A stretch of DNA of 46,699 nucleotides from Candidatus Pacearchaeota archaeon (GTDB lineage: Archaea; Nanobdellota; Nanobdellia; Pacearchaeales; GW2011-AR1). The DNA is taken from NCBI GenBank assembly GCA_018304045.1, contig JAGVWZ010000013.1, forward strand, positions 1 through 46,699, written 5' to 3'. The position numbers and the translations under genes are program-made. Of the stretch, positions 1-8,270 are shown piece after piece. A model generated the notes under the pieces. It saw only the letters and a list, made by a program, of their open reading frames with translations. It searched no databases and was not told the DNA's origin. Each line of letters begins with the position of its first letter. Position 1 is the stretch's first letter.

Positions 1-627
1 CTCCCTTTCTACCAAGCCGAATCATTCGGGAAAAACTTGGTTGACAGGGAATTAAACAAGCTGGCCCAAAAGGAAATTAAGGAAATAAGGGCAATAGACC
101 CTCGCATTGACCAAAAAGAGGTTGAAAGGCGGGAGATGTCTATCCTAAACAACGCGAAGTTAAGGCAGGAAATGATGGACAAATGCGTTGAGATTCTTGA
201 ACCGGAGGACTTTAACTACGCTTCACCGAAGGAAATTTTGAAAGAAGTTTTGGATGAGATAGAGATTGCATTAAGGGATGAAAGAGGTCTCGTTACTCAT
301 CAAAGAAGACTTGCTTTTTCCTTGTCTTTAGGAGTTGTTAATTTAATCGAGTTATATTTTCATAAACTAAGCATTATAAAAGAGGGAGCAAAAATAAATC
401 ATAAGTGGCTTAAAAGAAAAAGAGAAACTCTTTTTGAACATTTGCAGCAACAAATAATTTCTCCAATAGATTCTATTGAAAATATTAACAGTATTGTTGA
501 TATTGCAATCAAAATTGAAGAAAAAAGAGATGATTTAGCCTATGGGGCGCCTTCAACAGAAAAAGTCATTCAAGAAAAAATAAATTTATTTTTTGAATTA
601 AAGGGGATTACAAGATGGAAAATCTAA
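1..627 (+). CDS. HEPN-like helical protein, probable toxin of a HEPN/MNT pair (5' partial)
   Basis: The reading frame is open from the first base, so the gene probably starts outside the window; the first in-window start-like codon is TTG at 37. The visible protein is almost entirely charged alpha helix. Around residues 121-137 after that TTG it has an R-x5-H arrangement (RETLFEH), which fits the R-x4-6-H signature of HEPN ribonucleases. The strongest evidence is context: the next gene is a minimal nucleotidyltransferase overlapping it by 13 nt, the usual layout of HepT/MntA type VII toxin-antitoxin modules, in which the MNT protein AMPylates the HEPN toxin. Family assignment is inferred from motif plus neighbour. 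The first ~130 nt are richer in G+C than the rest, which could mark a domain or recombination junction. Confidence 0.5.
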   Translation, partial: LPFYQAESFGKNLVDRELNKLAQKEIKEIRAIDPRIDQKEVERREMSILNNAKLRQEMMDKCVEILEPEDFNYASPKEILKEVLDEIEIALRDERGLVTHQRRLAFSLSLGVVNLIELYFHKLSIIKEGAKINHKWLKRKRETLFEHLQQQIISPIDSIENINSIVDIAIKIEEKRDDLAYGAPSTEKVIQEKINLFFELKGITRWKI

Positions 628-1220
628 AATCTTATGCAAGCTATTTTGTAGCATATCTAATAAATAATTTACAAAATGAAAAAGAAATTGAAAGAATAGT
701 TTTATTTGGAAGCGTGGCAAAAAATCAAGAAAATAAGGAAAGTGATGTTGATATTTTTATTGAAGTCAAGAAAAAATCTAATAAATTTGAAAATGATATA
801 AAAAGAATTTTAGAAAAATTTTATAAAAGCAGGGAGGCTTTATTGTTCAAGGCAAGAGGAATTGATAATAAAATTAATCTTAAGATTGGAAAATTAGAAG
901 AATGGAAAGATCTGCAGAGAAGCATTTCTTCTGAGGGAATTGTTCTTTATGGAAGATATGAATCTGGTAAGCTTCCTTCAGATGTTAAGCATTTTATAAT
1001 AATTTTTTGGGATAAAATAGAAAAAAATAGAGGTGCTTTTCTTAATAAAATCTATGGGTTTAAAATAAAAGATAAAAGTTATGAAGGATTATTATCAAAA
1101 TTTACAGGAAAAAAATTAGGAAAAAGCTGTATTATGATTCCCATACAAAATAAGGTAGATATTTTTAAATTGATAAGAGAACATAAAGTAAGCGCAAAAT
1201 CAATTGAAGTTTTTGTTTGA
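615..1220 (+). CDS. MNT-type nucleotidyltransferase domain protein (probable antitoxin)
   Basis: Residues about 29-51 carry the minimal nucleotidyltransferase signature: LFGSVAKNQ followed by SDVDIFIEV. This is the GSxA...SDxDI motif that holds the two metal-binding aspartates of the DNA polymerase beta superfamily. A C-terminal part of roughly 100 residues has no motif I recognise. The gene starts inside the end of the upstream HEPN-like gene (overlap 615-627), so the two are translationally coupled. In the MntA/HepT family this enzyme AMPylates and silences the HEPN toxin; that role is inferred here. At 201 aa it is longer than the shortest MntA antitoxins. Confidence 0.75.
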   Translation: MENLKSYASYFVAYLINNLQNEKEIERIVLFGSVAKNQENKESDVDIFIEVKKKSNKFENDIKRILEKFYKSREALLFKARGIDNKINLKIGKLEEWKDLQRSISSEGIVLYGRYESGKLPSDVKHFIIIFWDKIEKNRGAFLNKIYGFKIKDKSYEGLLSKFTGKKLGKSCIMIPIQNKVDIFKLIREHKVSAKSIEVFV

Positions 1221-1324
1221 AAATAAGTGATATAATATTTATAAAGTAAATTATTATCATATGATTATTATTTCTTATTCTAAATTATGATTATATTTAA
1301 ATAGGATTTAAATTGTTTTGATTC

Positions 1325-1948
1325 ATGCAAGTTAAAATTTATAGTTTTGGTGCTGTTGGTGCATGCCCTGGTATGAGACCTTTTAGTGGAGAAACTGTTG
1401 AATCTATTTTGGGATTAGAAGAAGATTTTCCTAGTTTTGATCAATTACAAAAAGCTTATTGTGATATAAATGGCTATTTTGAAAAAAATGGATTTTGTTG
1501 TGTTGGAGTTCCTGTAAAAGATTTAGGAAATGGATTACCAAGAATGTTAAAGATAATGACCAATGGGAGTGTTTTAGTTGATCATACAATTGCTCATTCT
1601 AGATTTGGGAATCGGGGAGCAATGGAACTAGAGGTATTTTTAGCAGGTTCTGTTTCTGAGGTTGATGGTCTTTCAGGATTAGTGAGAGATGCTACAGAAC
1701 TTATAATGCCCTATTGTAAAAGATTTGGAGTTTTTAATCTTGGGGTTGGGAAGATTACTAGATTTGGTAGTGTTAATAGAATGATACATGATTATGTTAC
1801 AAAAGGGCCTAAGGTTAGTGTTCATGACCAACATCATAGTCCTGCTATTCTTGAAAGATTAACCCAAACATTACTTTTACCTAAATTTGATGATTATGTT
1901 GAATCAGGTGTTAGGGATGTTTATGCTGGAAGAAGGAAATTGGATTAA
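1325..1948 (+). CDS. Hypothetical protein, 207 aa
   Basis: I do not recognise a family. The product is a soluble, glycine- and cysteine-containing protein; it opens with IYSFGAVGACPGMRPF and has an HDQHH cluster near residue 163, so metal binding is possible but unproven. The start is supported by promoter geometry: an AT-rich TATA element (atatttaaatag, about 1293-1304) lies about 26 nt before the ATG and there is no Shine-Dalgarno site, which fits a leaderless archaeal transcript. Codon use matches the neighbours. No operon partner: the next gene has its own TATA box. Confidence 0.7.
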   Translation: MQVKIYSFGAVGACPGMRPFSGETVESILGLEEDFPSFDQLQKAYCDINGYFEKNGFCCVGVPVKDLGNGLPRMLKIMTNGSVLVDHTIAHSRFGNRGAMELEVFLAGSVSEVDGLSGLVRDATELIMPYCKRFGVFNLGVGKITRFGSVNRMIHDYVTKGPKVSVHDQHHSPAILERLTQTLLLPKFDDYVESGVRDVYAGRRKLD

Positions 1949-1950
1949 TA

Positions 1951-2097
1951 TGTTCTGTCTGGAATTAAATTCATTGAATTGTTATCCTATATAAAATCAC
2001 TTATTTTTCTTTCTCCTCCTTATTAATTAGAGGGGAGTAAATAAAAATCAGACAATAATCAGTTTAAATTTTGGGAATCTAAAGAACTTCGGACAGA
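1951..2097 (+). other. Intergenic segment bounded by complementary ends, possible structured RNA
   Basis: The 265-nt gap between two leaderless genes contains tctgtctggaa near 1954 and ttcggacaga near 2088, which can pair over about 9 of 10 positions, and an internal pairing of tcctc with gaggg around 2014-2036. There is no open reading frame of note. The pairing is suggestive only, and no known RNA family is recognised. Confidence 0.2.
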
Positions 2098-2214
2098 GCA
2101 GATGAGTAGAAATATAATTTAGTAAGTAATCTTGGATTTAAATGATTATTGGTGATTAAAGGATGTTTTTTATCTCAATCATTTTTTTAAATAGATATTG
2201 ATTATGAAATAAAA

Positions 2215-3309
2215 ATGAATATAGAATATACTCCAAAATCTGACTTTGAAAAGGAAGTTAGGGATTTTTGTGATAATAGTTTTTCTGGTATTGGTAATTT
2301 TCATATACATGGAGATAGGGCCTATACTCGGAGGGATAAATATTATGCTCATCATGGTGTTAGTGTGGATGATATAGCAAGAAGGACTCTTCCTGAAAAA
2401 CAAAGACTTACATGGGTGCTCCACAAAGGACCTGGATTTACTTCTGAATGTATTGAAGAAAGGATGAGAAGACTTTTGGAAGAATCAATAAGGTTTGGTG
2501 TTAGGAAAATGTATACAACAATTGATGCAACACATAATACTGAATTTAAAAGTTTGGAGATTGCTGAAAAATTAAAAGTTGAATATAAAGGAAGAATTGA
2601 TCTTTTTATAGGTGCATATAATCCTTCTGGATTTAAGGATTCAGATCCTAGAAGATATGAAATTTTTGAAGAGGCTGCAAGGAGATCTGATTTTATTGTA
2701 GGTCTTGCTGAAAAAGATCGCAAAGATGGGCATATTGGAGAAAGACAGCATAATTGGTATGTTTTGCAACTTGGATATAGATTGGGTAAACCAATGCAAT
2801 TCCATGTTGGGCAGGAGAATAGGCCTGGTGATATGACTACTGAGACACTTTTATCTGATCTTGAATTTTTGCAGGATATTGATCTTCGTGTCTCTCCTGA
2901 AAGATTTCCTCAGATAGATATGGTTCATGTAATATCCAGTTCTGCAAAACCATATGATGAATTTTTAAATACAGCCAGAAGGATGGCTGAGAGGGGAGTT
3001 GGAATAGTATGTTGTCCAAGAGCAGCAAGTTCAATGCTTCAAGATTTTAGTATAAATGCTCCAATACATAATAGTATTGCAAGGATTTGGGATTTTGCTG
3101 TTAATGGCGTCAATATAAGGGGATTTGGGGTGGATAATCTTGATGATATTTATGTACCTGCATCAAGTCCGGATGTATATGATGATTTAGAGGATGCTGC
3201 AAATTTATTAAGATTTTATAATCAAAGAATTCTTGCAAAAATACTGTGTGGAGAACCTCTTGATCCTTTTGATGTTGGAACAATTCAAAGAGATTTATTT
3301 TCAAAATAA
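2215..3309 (+). CDS. Metal-dependent amidohydrolase (cytosine/adenosine deaminase-like)
   Basis: A 364-aa TIM-barrel hydrolase. The metal ligands expected of the amidohydrolase superfamily appear in order: FHIH (H30, H32) on strand 1, QFHVG (H197) on strand 5, MVHVI (H238) on strand 6 and GFGVDN (D307) on strand 8. Enzymes of this family use one or two metals to hydrolyse C-N bonds of nucleobases and related compounds; the spacing looks deaminase-like, but the substrate cannot be read from the sequence. A TATA-like element at 2185-2194 lies about 26 nt before the ATG, supporting a leaderless start. It is flanked by orphan genes with their own promoters and seems monocistronic. Confidence 0.75.
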   Translation: MNIEYTPKSDFEKEVRDFCDNSFSGIGNFHIHGDRAYTRRDKYYAHHGVSVDDIARRTLPEKQRLTWVLHKGPGFTSECIEERMRRLLEESIRFGVRKMYTTIDATHNTEFKSLEIAEKLKVEYKGRIDLFIGAYNPSGFKDSDPRRYEIFEEAARRSDFIVGLAEKDRKDGHIGERQHNWYVLQLGYRLGKPMQFHVGQENRPGDMTTETLLSDLEFLQDIDLRVSPERFPQIDMVHVISSSAKPYDEFLNTARRMAERGVGIVCCPRAASSMLQDFSINAPIHNSIARIWDFAVNGVNIRGFGVDNLDDIYVPASSPDVYDDLEDAANLLRFYNQRILAKILCGEPLDPFDVGTIQRDLFSK

Positions 3310-3423
3310 ATTCTTTAATATTTCTTATTTTTTTATCATTACATTGGAATATATGTATTTTTATTCAACTATATTTATAAATTAATTTTTTTATTTTATT
3401 GTTATAAAATAAAAATATTTAAT

Positions 3424-3708
3424 ATGGGAAAATCTGAATTAAGGCTTAGAATCTCTAGTGATGAAAAGAGATTGCTTGTTGGTAGATTGAGAGAGGAATT
3501 TGATGTTTCTGATAAAGGTTTTAGGCATGTTAGGGTAAGAAATCCTCAACCTGATCATCCTATGTGGGGGCTTCCACTTCCTGTTGGTTGTTTTTGTTGT
3601 GATAGTTTTTATTTAGTTAACACTGGAGTAGAAGCTCTTGGTGAATATCATGGAAGATTAAGGAAAATCTATAAAGAGGTTACAGGCAGAGATCCTGTTG
3701 AAGAATAA
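3424..3708 (+). CDS. Hypothetical protein, 94 aa
   Basis: Small soluble basic protein with a central GCFCCDSFY cysteine cluster (three Cys within four residues) that might bind metal. No family recognised. The preceding region is an AT-rich leaderless-type promoter (tttataaatt near 3372, ttataaaata near 3402). It belongs to a run of short orphan genes (1325-4539), each with its own TATA box. Confidence 0.55.
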   Translation: MGKSELRLRISSDEKRLLVGRLREEFDVSDKGFRHVRVRNPQPDHPMWGLPLPVGCFCCDSFYLVNTGVEALGEYHGRLRKIYKEVTGRDPVEE

Positions 3709-3769
3709 TAAAAAATTTAGAAATATAAAATAAATTTATAATTATATTATTTTTATAATACAGTGAATA

Positions 3770-3988
3770 GTGATGATAGAGATTGATAAAAGTGGTTTTG
3801 GCAGTAAAGCAATAACTCCTACTAATCGTGGTGATAGATTTGTTCTTGATGAAGTTGGGCACATGACTATGGGAGAATTTGATTTAGAATGCATGTGTCA
3901 TCCTCAAAATCCTTTGATTAATAGATATCTTGATTTAGTTTCTTCAGGTTATGGTTATGGTGCTTTATCTGATGGTTCAAAGACTTAG
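3770..3988 (+). CDS. Hypothetical protein, 72 aa
   Basis: Short acidic protein with no recognised domain; two cysteines and three histidines (HMTM, CMCH) lie between residues 30 and 45. Two adjacent ATG codons make the exact start uncertain by one residue. An AT-rich TATA-like tract (atattatttttataata, about 3741-3759) lies just upstream. Codon usage is like the neighbours, which is the main support for it being a gene. Confidence 0.45.
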   Translation: MMIEIDKSGFGSKAITPTNRGDRFVLDEVGHMTMGEFDLECMCHPQNPLINRYLDLVSSGYGYGALSDGSKT

Positions 3989-4035
3989 TTTATTATCACA
4001 TAAATCTTTTTAAATAACTGATTTATATTTTTTTC

Positions 4036-4539
4036 ATGGGTTTACCAACTATTGTTAGTGGATATAGGTGTAATGATTGTGGGCATATATTTGAAATTCC
4101 AAAAGATTCTGCTGAAAGAGTAACATTAATGGAAGGTCATTTTCAGATGCCAGTTATTTCACTTCCAGCTGGAATTGTTTTAGCAGTATGCAATAGCCAT
4201 GGGCCTGATGCTTATAGAATAGTTGGAAGTCCTGAAAGGATTGGTGTAGATCATTATTCAGTTCATAATGTTCATGAATTTAATCCTGATATGGGTTCAA
4301 AAGGATTATTTACTAATGTTCTTAATGAACAAAATGCCGGAGTTATTATTGCTGAGTTTTCTAAAGGTAAATATAGATTTATCGATTCTGAGTCTAGGGA
4401 ATGGTTTGCTAATCAATTTGATTCTGAATTATCACAGGAATTGAAATTACCTGGATTGATTTTAGATCCTAGTAAAGTCTTGGATTCTGTAACTGAATCT
4501 GAAAGAAGAGGTTTGGATAGATTATTGAGATTTGCTTAA
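4036..4539 (+). CDS. Hypothetical protein with an N-terminal CxxC knuckle, 167 aa
   Basis: Residues 12-19 read CNDCGHIF, half of a zinc-ribbon motif; no second CxxC follows, so any metal site would be incomplete or shared in a dimer. The rest is a mixed alpha/beta protein I do not recognise. The TATA-like element is at about 4009-4017 (tttttaaat), placing the ATG in the leaderless position. It converges with the antitoxin-like gene on the minus strand, 2 nt from its stop. Confidence 0.6.
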   Translation: MGLPTIVSGYRCNDCGHIFEIPKDSAERVTLMEGHFQMPVISLPAGIVLAVCNSHGPDAYRIVGSPERIGVDHYSVHNVHEFNPDMGSKGLFTNVLNEQNAGVIIAEFSKGKYRFIDSESREWFANQFDSELSQELKLPGLILDPSKVLDSVTESERRGLDRLLRFA

Positions 4540-4541
4540 TT

Positions 4542-4841
4542 TTACCCTTTAAATCCTTTTGATTTTGCCCATTTAAGCAGATTATCCCATGTTTGTTTTT
4601 CTTTTGAGTATTTTTCTTTATACTCTTTATTCTTTTTCTCCCATTCTTCATATGCCTTTTTATTTTTTTCATGATTCTTTTTCCAGTCTTCGTAATCTTT
4701 TTGATATCTTTTTGTATCTCTTTCATAAATGCTAATTAATTCATTAATGAGAATATCAAAACTTTTTCCTTTTTCAGATATGTTTAATTTTAATAATCTG
4801 TTCTTTGTATCTTCACTTATTTTAATGGTGGTTATTTTCAT
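4542..4841 (-). CDS. Antitoxin-like DNA-binding protein with a charged C-terminal coil
   Basis: The first ~45 residues (MKITTIKISEDTKNRLLKL...) have the beta strand plus two helices typical of small archaeal VapB/RHH-type antitoxins. Residues 50-95 are an extremely charged Lys/Glu/Trp/Tyr-rich helix with a near-repeat pattern (YEDWKKN, YEEWEKK). No toxin gene adjoins it: the neighbours are an orphan and adenylate kinase. A perfect inverted repeat lies between its TATA box and its start codon, as expected for an autorepressor. It may be an orphan antitoxin or a stand-alone regulator. Confidence 0.6.
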   Translation of the reverse strand: MKITTIKISEDTKNRLLKLNISEKGKSFDILINELISIYERDTKRYQKDYEDWKKNHEKNKKAYEEWEKKNKEYKEKYSKEKQTWDNLLKWAKSKGFKG

Positions 4842-4847
4842 ATACTT

Positions 4848-4872
4848 AGTATACCAAGTATACTTTATAAAT
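4848..4872 (-). promoter_or_regulatory. Promoter with palindromic operator of the antitoxin-like gene
   Basis: The sequence agtatac-caa-gtatact (4848-4864) is a perfect 7-bp inverted repeat with a 3-nt spacer. It lies directly before the start codon (4841) and directly after a TATA box (tttataaa read on the minus strand, 4865-4872), so a protein bound there would cover the transcription start. Autorepression by the adjacent gene product is inferred. Confidence 0.6.
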
Positions 4873-4879
4873 GTTTTGT

Positions 4880-5500
4880 TTAGAATTCTTTTAGTTTCTT
4901 AAGAATTTCTTTGTTAATATTATCTATGTGTTGATCGCCATTTATTTTTATGGTTAGATGTTTGTATTCATTTAAAATAGGTTCTGTTTCTTTGTGATAA
5001 ATTTCTAGTCTTTTTCTTACTGCTTTAGGATTATCATCTGCTCTTTTTATAAGTTTTCCATTGCAAATATCGCAGAATTTTGGATTTTTTGGTTTTGGTT
5101 CTGTGATTAGATTATAGCCTACTTTGCATTTTTCACAGGTAACTCTTCCAGAGATTCTTTTTATAGATGTTTCATCATCAAGTTCGATGTCTATTACTTT
5201 GTCTATGTTTGTTATTTTTTTTAAAAGATAGGCTTGATTAATTGTCCTTGGAAAACCATCTAGAATAAATCCTTTTTTATAATCTAGTTGTGAGATTCTT
5301 TGTTTTAATATTTTAATTACTAGTTCATCTGGAACTAGTTTTCCTGAATTCATGTAGGAATCTAATTCTTGTTTTAATTCTCCTTTTATGGATCTGAATA
5401 AATCTCCTGTTGAAATATGGGGCATATTAAGTTCTTTTGAAATTATTGCTGCCTGGGTTCCTTTTCCACTTCCTTGAGGGCCTATAAATAAAAGTTTCAT
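4880..5500 (-). CDS. adk: Adenylate kinase
   Basis: Catalyses ATP + AMP to 2 ADP in the cytoplasm. The 206-aa protein has the P-loop GPQGSGKGT (residues 7-15), the AMP-binding segment STGDLFR (about 30-36), DGFPRT (81-86), and a lid domain with four cysteines (C122, C125, C143, C146) of the zinc-binding type. Length and domain order match the bacterial-type long adenylate kinase. The ATG lies next to a divergent gene at 5526 with only about 25 nt between the two starts, so the two promoters must overlap the neighbouring coding regions or share this short gap. Confidence 0.93.
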   Translation of the reverse strand: MKLLFIGPQGSGKGTQAAIISKELNMPHISTGDLFRSIKGELKQELDSYMNSGKLVPDELVIKILKQRISQLDYKKGFILDGFPRTINQAYLLKKITNIDKVIDIELDDETSIKRISGRVTCEKCKVGYNLITEPKPKNPKFCDICNGKLIKRADDNPKAVRKRLEIYHKETEPILNEYKHLTIKINGDQHIDNINKEILKKLKEF

Positions 5501-5525
5501 TGTTATTACCTTTTTGTATTATAAA

Positions 5526-6044
5526 ATGGGAAAAAGAGTTTTTAAAGATAATCATAAGGATTATATACTTATTAGCCCTAATATTGATATGGATTTATTT
5601 GATTTAGATAATGTTAGTGATTGTGCACCTCTTGGAAAATTATTTTCAATAGTCCTTAGGAGGCATATTTCAGATAATTATGAAAGATCATGTTTAAGAT
5701 ATGATAATCAATCTGGTAATTATAGAATTGTTAGTTATTTTAATGGCAAAGAGATTATTATGCCTTTTTTTCCTCATGATATTGTAAATTCGTCTTTAAT
5801 AAGAGCAGGATTATTAGGTGGAATTGAGTTAAATGAAGAGGAATCAAAGGAGGGCATTATAACATTAATTCCAGGACAGGATAAATCTGGAACTATTAAT
5901 GCATTATATGGTGGAAAAGAATATTCAGTTCCTGTTGTATTGAGAAAAGAAAAAGATAAGCCAGAACTTATTTTAGGAAGAGCAAAGAGTGTTGAAAGAG
6001 TTGCTGCAAGATTAGAAACAAGGGTAGAGAGAAAGGCTGCATAA
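5526..6044 (+). CDS. Hypothetical protein, 172 aa
   Basis: No family recognised. A mixed alpha/beta soluble protein ending in an Arg/Glu/Ala-rich helix (RAKSVERVAARLETRVERKAA region). I chose the ATG at 5526 rather than the in-frame TTG at 5514 because it gives MGKRVFKDN, a normal archaeal N terminus. It is divergent from adenylate kinase across a very short gap and followed by a repeat-containing intergenic region (6059-6147). Confidence 0.6.
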   Translation: MGKRVFKDNHKDYILISPNIDMDLFDLDNVSDCAPLGKLFSIVLRRHISDNYERSCLRYDNQSGNYRIVSYFNGKEIIMPFFPHDIVNSSLIRAGLLGGIELNEEESKEGIITLIPGQDKSGTINALYGGKEYSVPVVLRKEKDKPELILGRAKSVERVAARLETRVERKAA

Positions 6045-6058
6045 TTAGCTTGATGTTT

Positions 6059-6147
6059 ATTTGTTTTTATATATGTCCTGATCGTATGAAACCTAACGGT
6101 TTCCTAACAAGTCACCTTCCCTAGAATTTGTTTTTATATATGCCCTG
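6059..6147. repeat. 22-nt direct repeat pair flanking a 45-nt insert
   Basis: Two copies of atttgtttttatatatgYcctg (6059-6080 and 6126-6147) differ at one base and are 67 nt apart. The second copy encodes the last residues and stop codon of the MBL-fold gene on the minus strand; the first repeats that end beyond the stop. The 45 nt between them include acctaacggtttc (6091-6103) and cttccctag (6116-6124), a pair of words that recurs in the same order near the start of the aIF2 gamma gene (33222-33253). Confidence 0.7.
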
Positions 6148-6622
6148 GTGCTAAAATATTATAGGGAAGATGTTTTAATTTATTTACTGATTCTTGTATT
6201 TTTTCAGGAACTGATTCTTTGAAATCTGTTCTTCCTATTCCAAAATGGAATAGTGTATCTCCTGAGAATAGGATATCTTTATACATAAATGCAAGAGAAT
6301 CTTTTGTATGTCCTGGAACTTTTATTGGTCTCATGTTTAATAAAACAAGTTGATTGATGTTTTCTTCTGAATAAATGGTTGCATTTGGAAATAGGTAATT
6401 ATTTTCAATATGGTCTGGATGTTTATGGGTTATGAGTAGGATATGAACATCTCTTGGATTTATTTTTAATTTTTCTAATTCATTTAATAATTCTTGGGTG
6501 TTTTCTTCACTTGACGTATCTATGAGTATATTGTCCCTATCTTGTTTTATAACATAAACGCAACTTCCAAATTCCTTAAAATATATTTGAAATACGTTTT
6601 CTGCAAGTTTATTTGTTGGCAT
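6134..6622 (-). CDS. MBL-fold metallo-hydrolase (glyoxalase II-like)
   Basis: A 162-aa metallo-beta-lactamase-fold protein. The dinuclear zinc ligands are all visible: THKHPDH (H66, H68, D70, H71), PGH (H105), SGDTLF (D122) and a final PGH (H161). The sequence stops one residue after that last ligand, shorter than typical relatives, which extend further. The gene end coincides with the 22-nt repeat at 6126-6147. The start overlaps the end of the upstream TIM-barrel gene by 14 nt, so the two are cotranscribed. Substrate unknown; thioester or phosphoester hydrolysis are the usual activities. Confidence 0.82.
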   Translation of the reverse strand: MPTNKLAENVFQIYFKEFGSCVYVIKQDRDNILIDTSSEENTQELLNELEKLKINPRDVHILLITHKHPDHIENNYLFPNATIYSEENINQLVLLNMRPIKVPGHTKDSLAFMYKDILFSGDTLFHFGIGRTDFKESVPEKIQESVNKLKHLPYNILAPGHI

Positions 6623-7346
6623 TATAATTATCTAATTCATTTATTATTTTTTTTATAATCTCTACGTCTTTATCTAGTTTATCTATGTCCATTGTTGTTT
6701 CTAAGGTTATTTCTGCATTTTTTGGAAGAAGAGAAATTATTTCTTTTATATCAAAGTCAGAGTCTTCTAATGATAGATGGGTTTTGCTTTCCTTTATTAT
6801 TTGTCCCCCTAGATGATAATGTATTGGTTTTAGTTTTAAAAATTCTTTAATCACTTGAATATAATCTTGTTTTAATGAGGTGGCTGTTTCTATTGCATGA
6901 TTTATATCAAGGCAAAATTTTTTATTTGTTTTGTCTAGGAATTCTTTTATATCTAATGGTGTTAGGCCGATGGAATCCTCAAGAGGAATTAGATTTTCTA
7001 TTAAAATCCTTTTATCATCTATATTCTTTAAAAAATCAATTGCTTGTTCTTTTGAACATGTTTTATTTTGCGAACTTCCTGGATGAACTATTATTTTATT
7101 ACTTTTAGTTTTATTTGCAAGATCTATTGCAAAATTAATTGATTTTAGGTTTATTTCTTTTTTTAATTTGTCTGCATAATCAATATTAAATCTACTATGT
7201 TGCGCATGAATTACTATTGGTAGTTTAAATTTTTTTAAAAAATCATAGTCATTTTTTTCTACAGCCATTATTTCAAAAAAATCTACTTTATCTTTGAAAT
7301 GTTCAAGAACCTGTTCATTGCTAAATGTTTTAACGCCTATTTTCAT
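6609..7346 (-). CDS. Xylose isomerase/endonuclease IV-like TIM-barrel protein
   Basis: A 245-aa protein with barrel strands ending in likely metal or phosphate ligands: VIHAQH (45-50), IIVHPG (85-90), ILIENL (about 114-119), FCLDINHA (about 145-152), IHYHLGG (about 176-182) and ITLET near the end. This order is typical of the sugar isomerase/AP endonuclease family 2 superfamily. Whether it acts on DNA or on a sugar cannot be decided from sequence alone; it is shorter than most endonuclease IV proteins. It is the first gene of a two-gene operon with the MBL-fold protein. Confidence 0.72.
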   Translation of the reverse strand: MKIGVKTFSNEQVLEHFKDKVDFFEIMAVEKNDYDFLKKFKLPIVIHAQHSRFNIDYADKLKKEINLKSINFAIDLANKTKSNKIIVHPGSSQNKTCSKEQAIDFLKNIDDKRILIENLIPLEDSIGLTPLDIKEFLDKTNKKFCLDINHAIETATSLKQDYIQVIKEFLKLKPIHYHLGGQIIKESKTHLSLEDSDFDIKEIISLLPKNAEITLETTMDIDKLDKDVEIIKKIINELDNYNANK

Positions 7347-7587
7347 AAAATCAGGAAATAATTTTAGTTTATATATGTTTATTAAATGTTAGATTTTATA
7401 TAGTTTTTTAACTTTATGTTTATTATGATAATTTAAGTTAAAGTTTATCCTTGTTTTGAAGGAGAAGAAATTATTAAGACGACACTTTAAAGTGGAAATA
7501 AAGATTATTAAAGGGATGATAAATAGAAATAAGATAATTAGACTAGAAGATAATTAATCTTATAAATTGATTTATTTTTTATTATTA

Positions 7588-8067
7588 ATGAAAGCATATT
7601 ATTTTATTAGTCCTATTGGAAGTGAATTTCTTTATATTGATTCTATATTACTTTCTTATAGGCATATTACTGAAGATAATCCTCATCATAAATTTTCTCC
7701 TGAATTATTGAGGAAATTTAAATTAGCTGAAAGAAACGGAAAATTTAATAAATATTCTCTTGAGAAAAGAGATTGGGATTTTGAAGAATTAGATATTAGT
7801 GATAAAGTAGTTGGGGATTTTATAAATGCGTGTTTTAAGCGTAGATCTAAAAGAAGACTCAATAGTCATGCGAGTAGAATATTTAATTGGGCTTTTAGTC
7901 ATAGTAATCTTGCTGTTGAAAGTGGACTACGGGATGAAGATGATACTATGGATACTGGGAATAGGGAAGTATTGCATGAAGGAGGATATAAGGAGATTCT
8001 TCCTTTAGAAGAGGTAGAAGATAAGTCTGATAACTGGTGGGCTGAAGGTCAAGAGCCTCCTTATTAA
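7588..8067 (+). CDS. Hypothetical protein, 159 aa
   Basis: No family recognised. Starts with MKAYYFISPIGSEFLY and has a basic middle (RRSKRRLN) and an acidic tail ending in WWAEGQEPPY. I chose the ATG at 7588 over the TTG at 7567: the TATA-like element (cttataaatt, about 7559-7568) precedes it at a spacing of about 24 nt, which fits a leaderless transcript. Upstream, cactttaaagtg (about 7482-7493) is a perfect 12-bp palindrome that might be an operator. Confidence 0.55.
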   Translation: MKAYYFISPIGSEFLYIDSILLSYRHITEDNPHHKFSPELLRKFKLAERNGKFNKYSLEKRDWDFEELDISDKVVGDFINACFKRRSKRRLNSHASRIFNWAFSHSNLAVESGLRDEDDTMDTGNREVLHEGGYKEILPLEEVEDKSDNWWAEGQEPPY

Positions 8068-8129
8068 TAACTTTTCAATGACTCTATAGTTTTAAATAAA
8101 TGTTTTTTATTGTAAAAAAGGTGATTATT

Positions 8130-8270
8130 ATGGGAATAAGATATGAATTAGCTTGAAAATTGTAATTACCCTTAAAACAATTTTCAGATACAGAAAATTT
8201 GAGATAATTTTCTGTCTCTTCAGCTAATGAACTTATAAATACTCAATAACTTAAATAATACATAATAAAA

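Noticed and set aside
7482-7493. Palindrome cactttaaagtg as a confirmed operator
   Set aside because: Twelve-bp AT-rich palindromes are common by chance here and there is no supporting context, so it is mentioned only with the gene at 7588.
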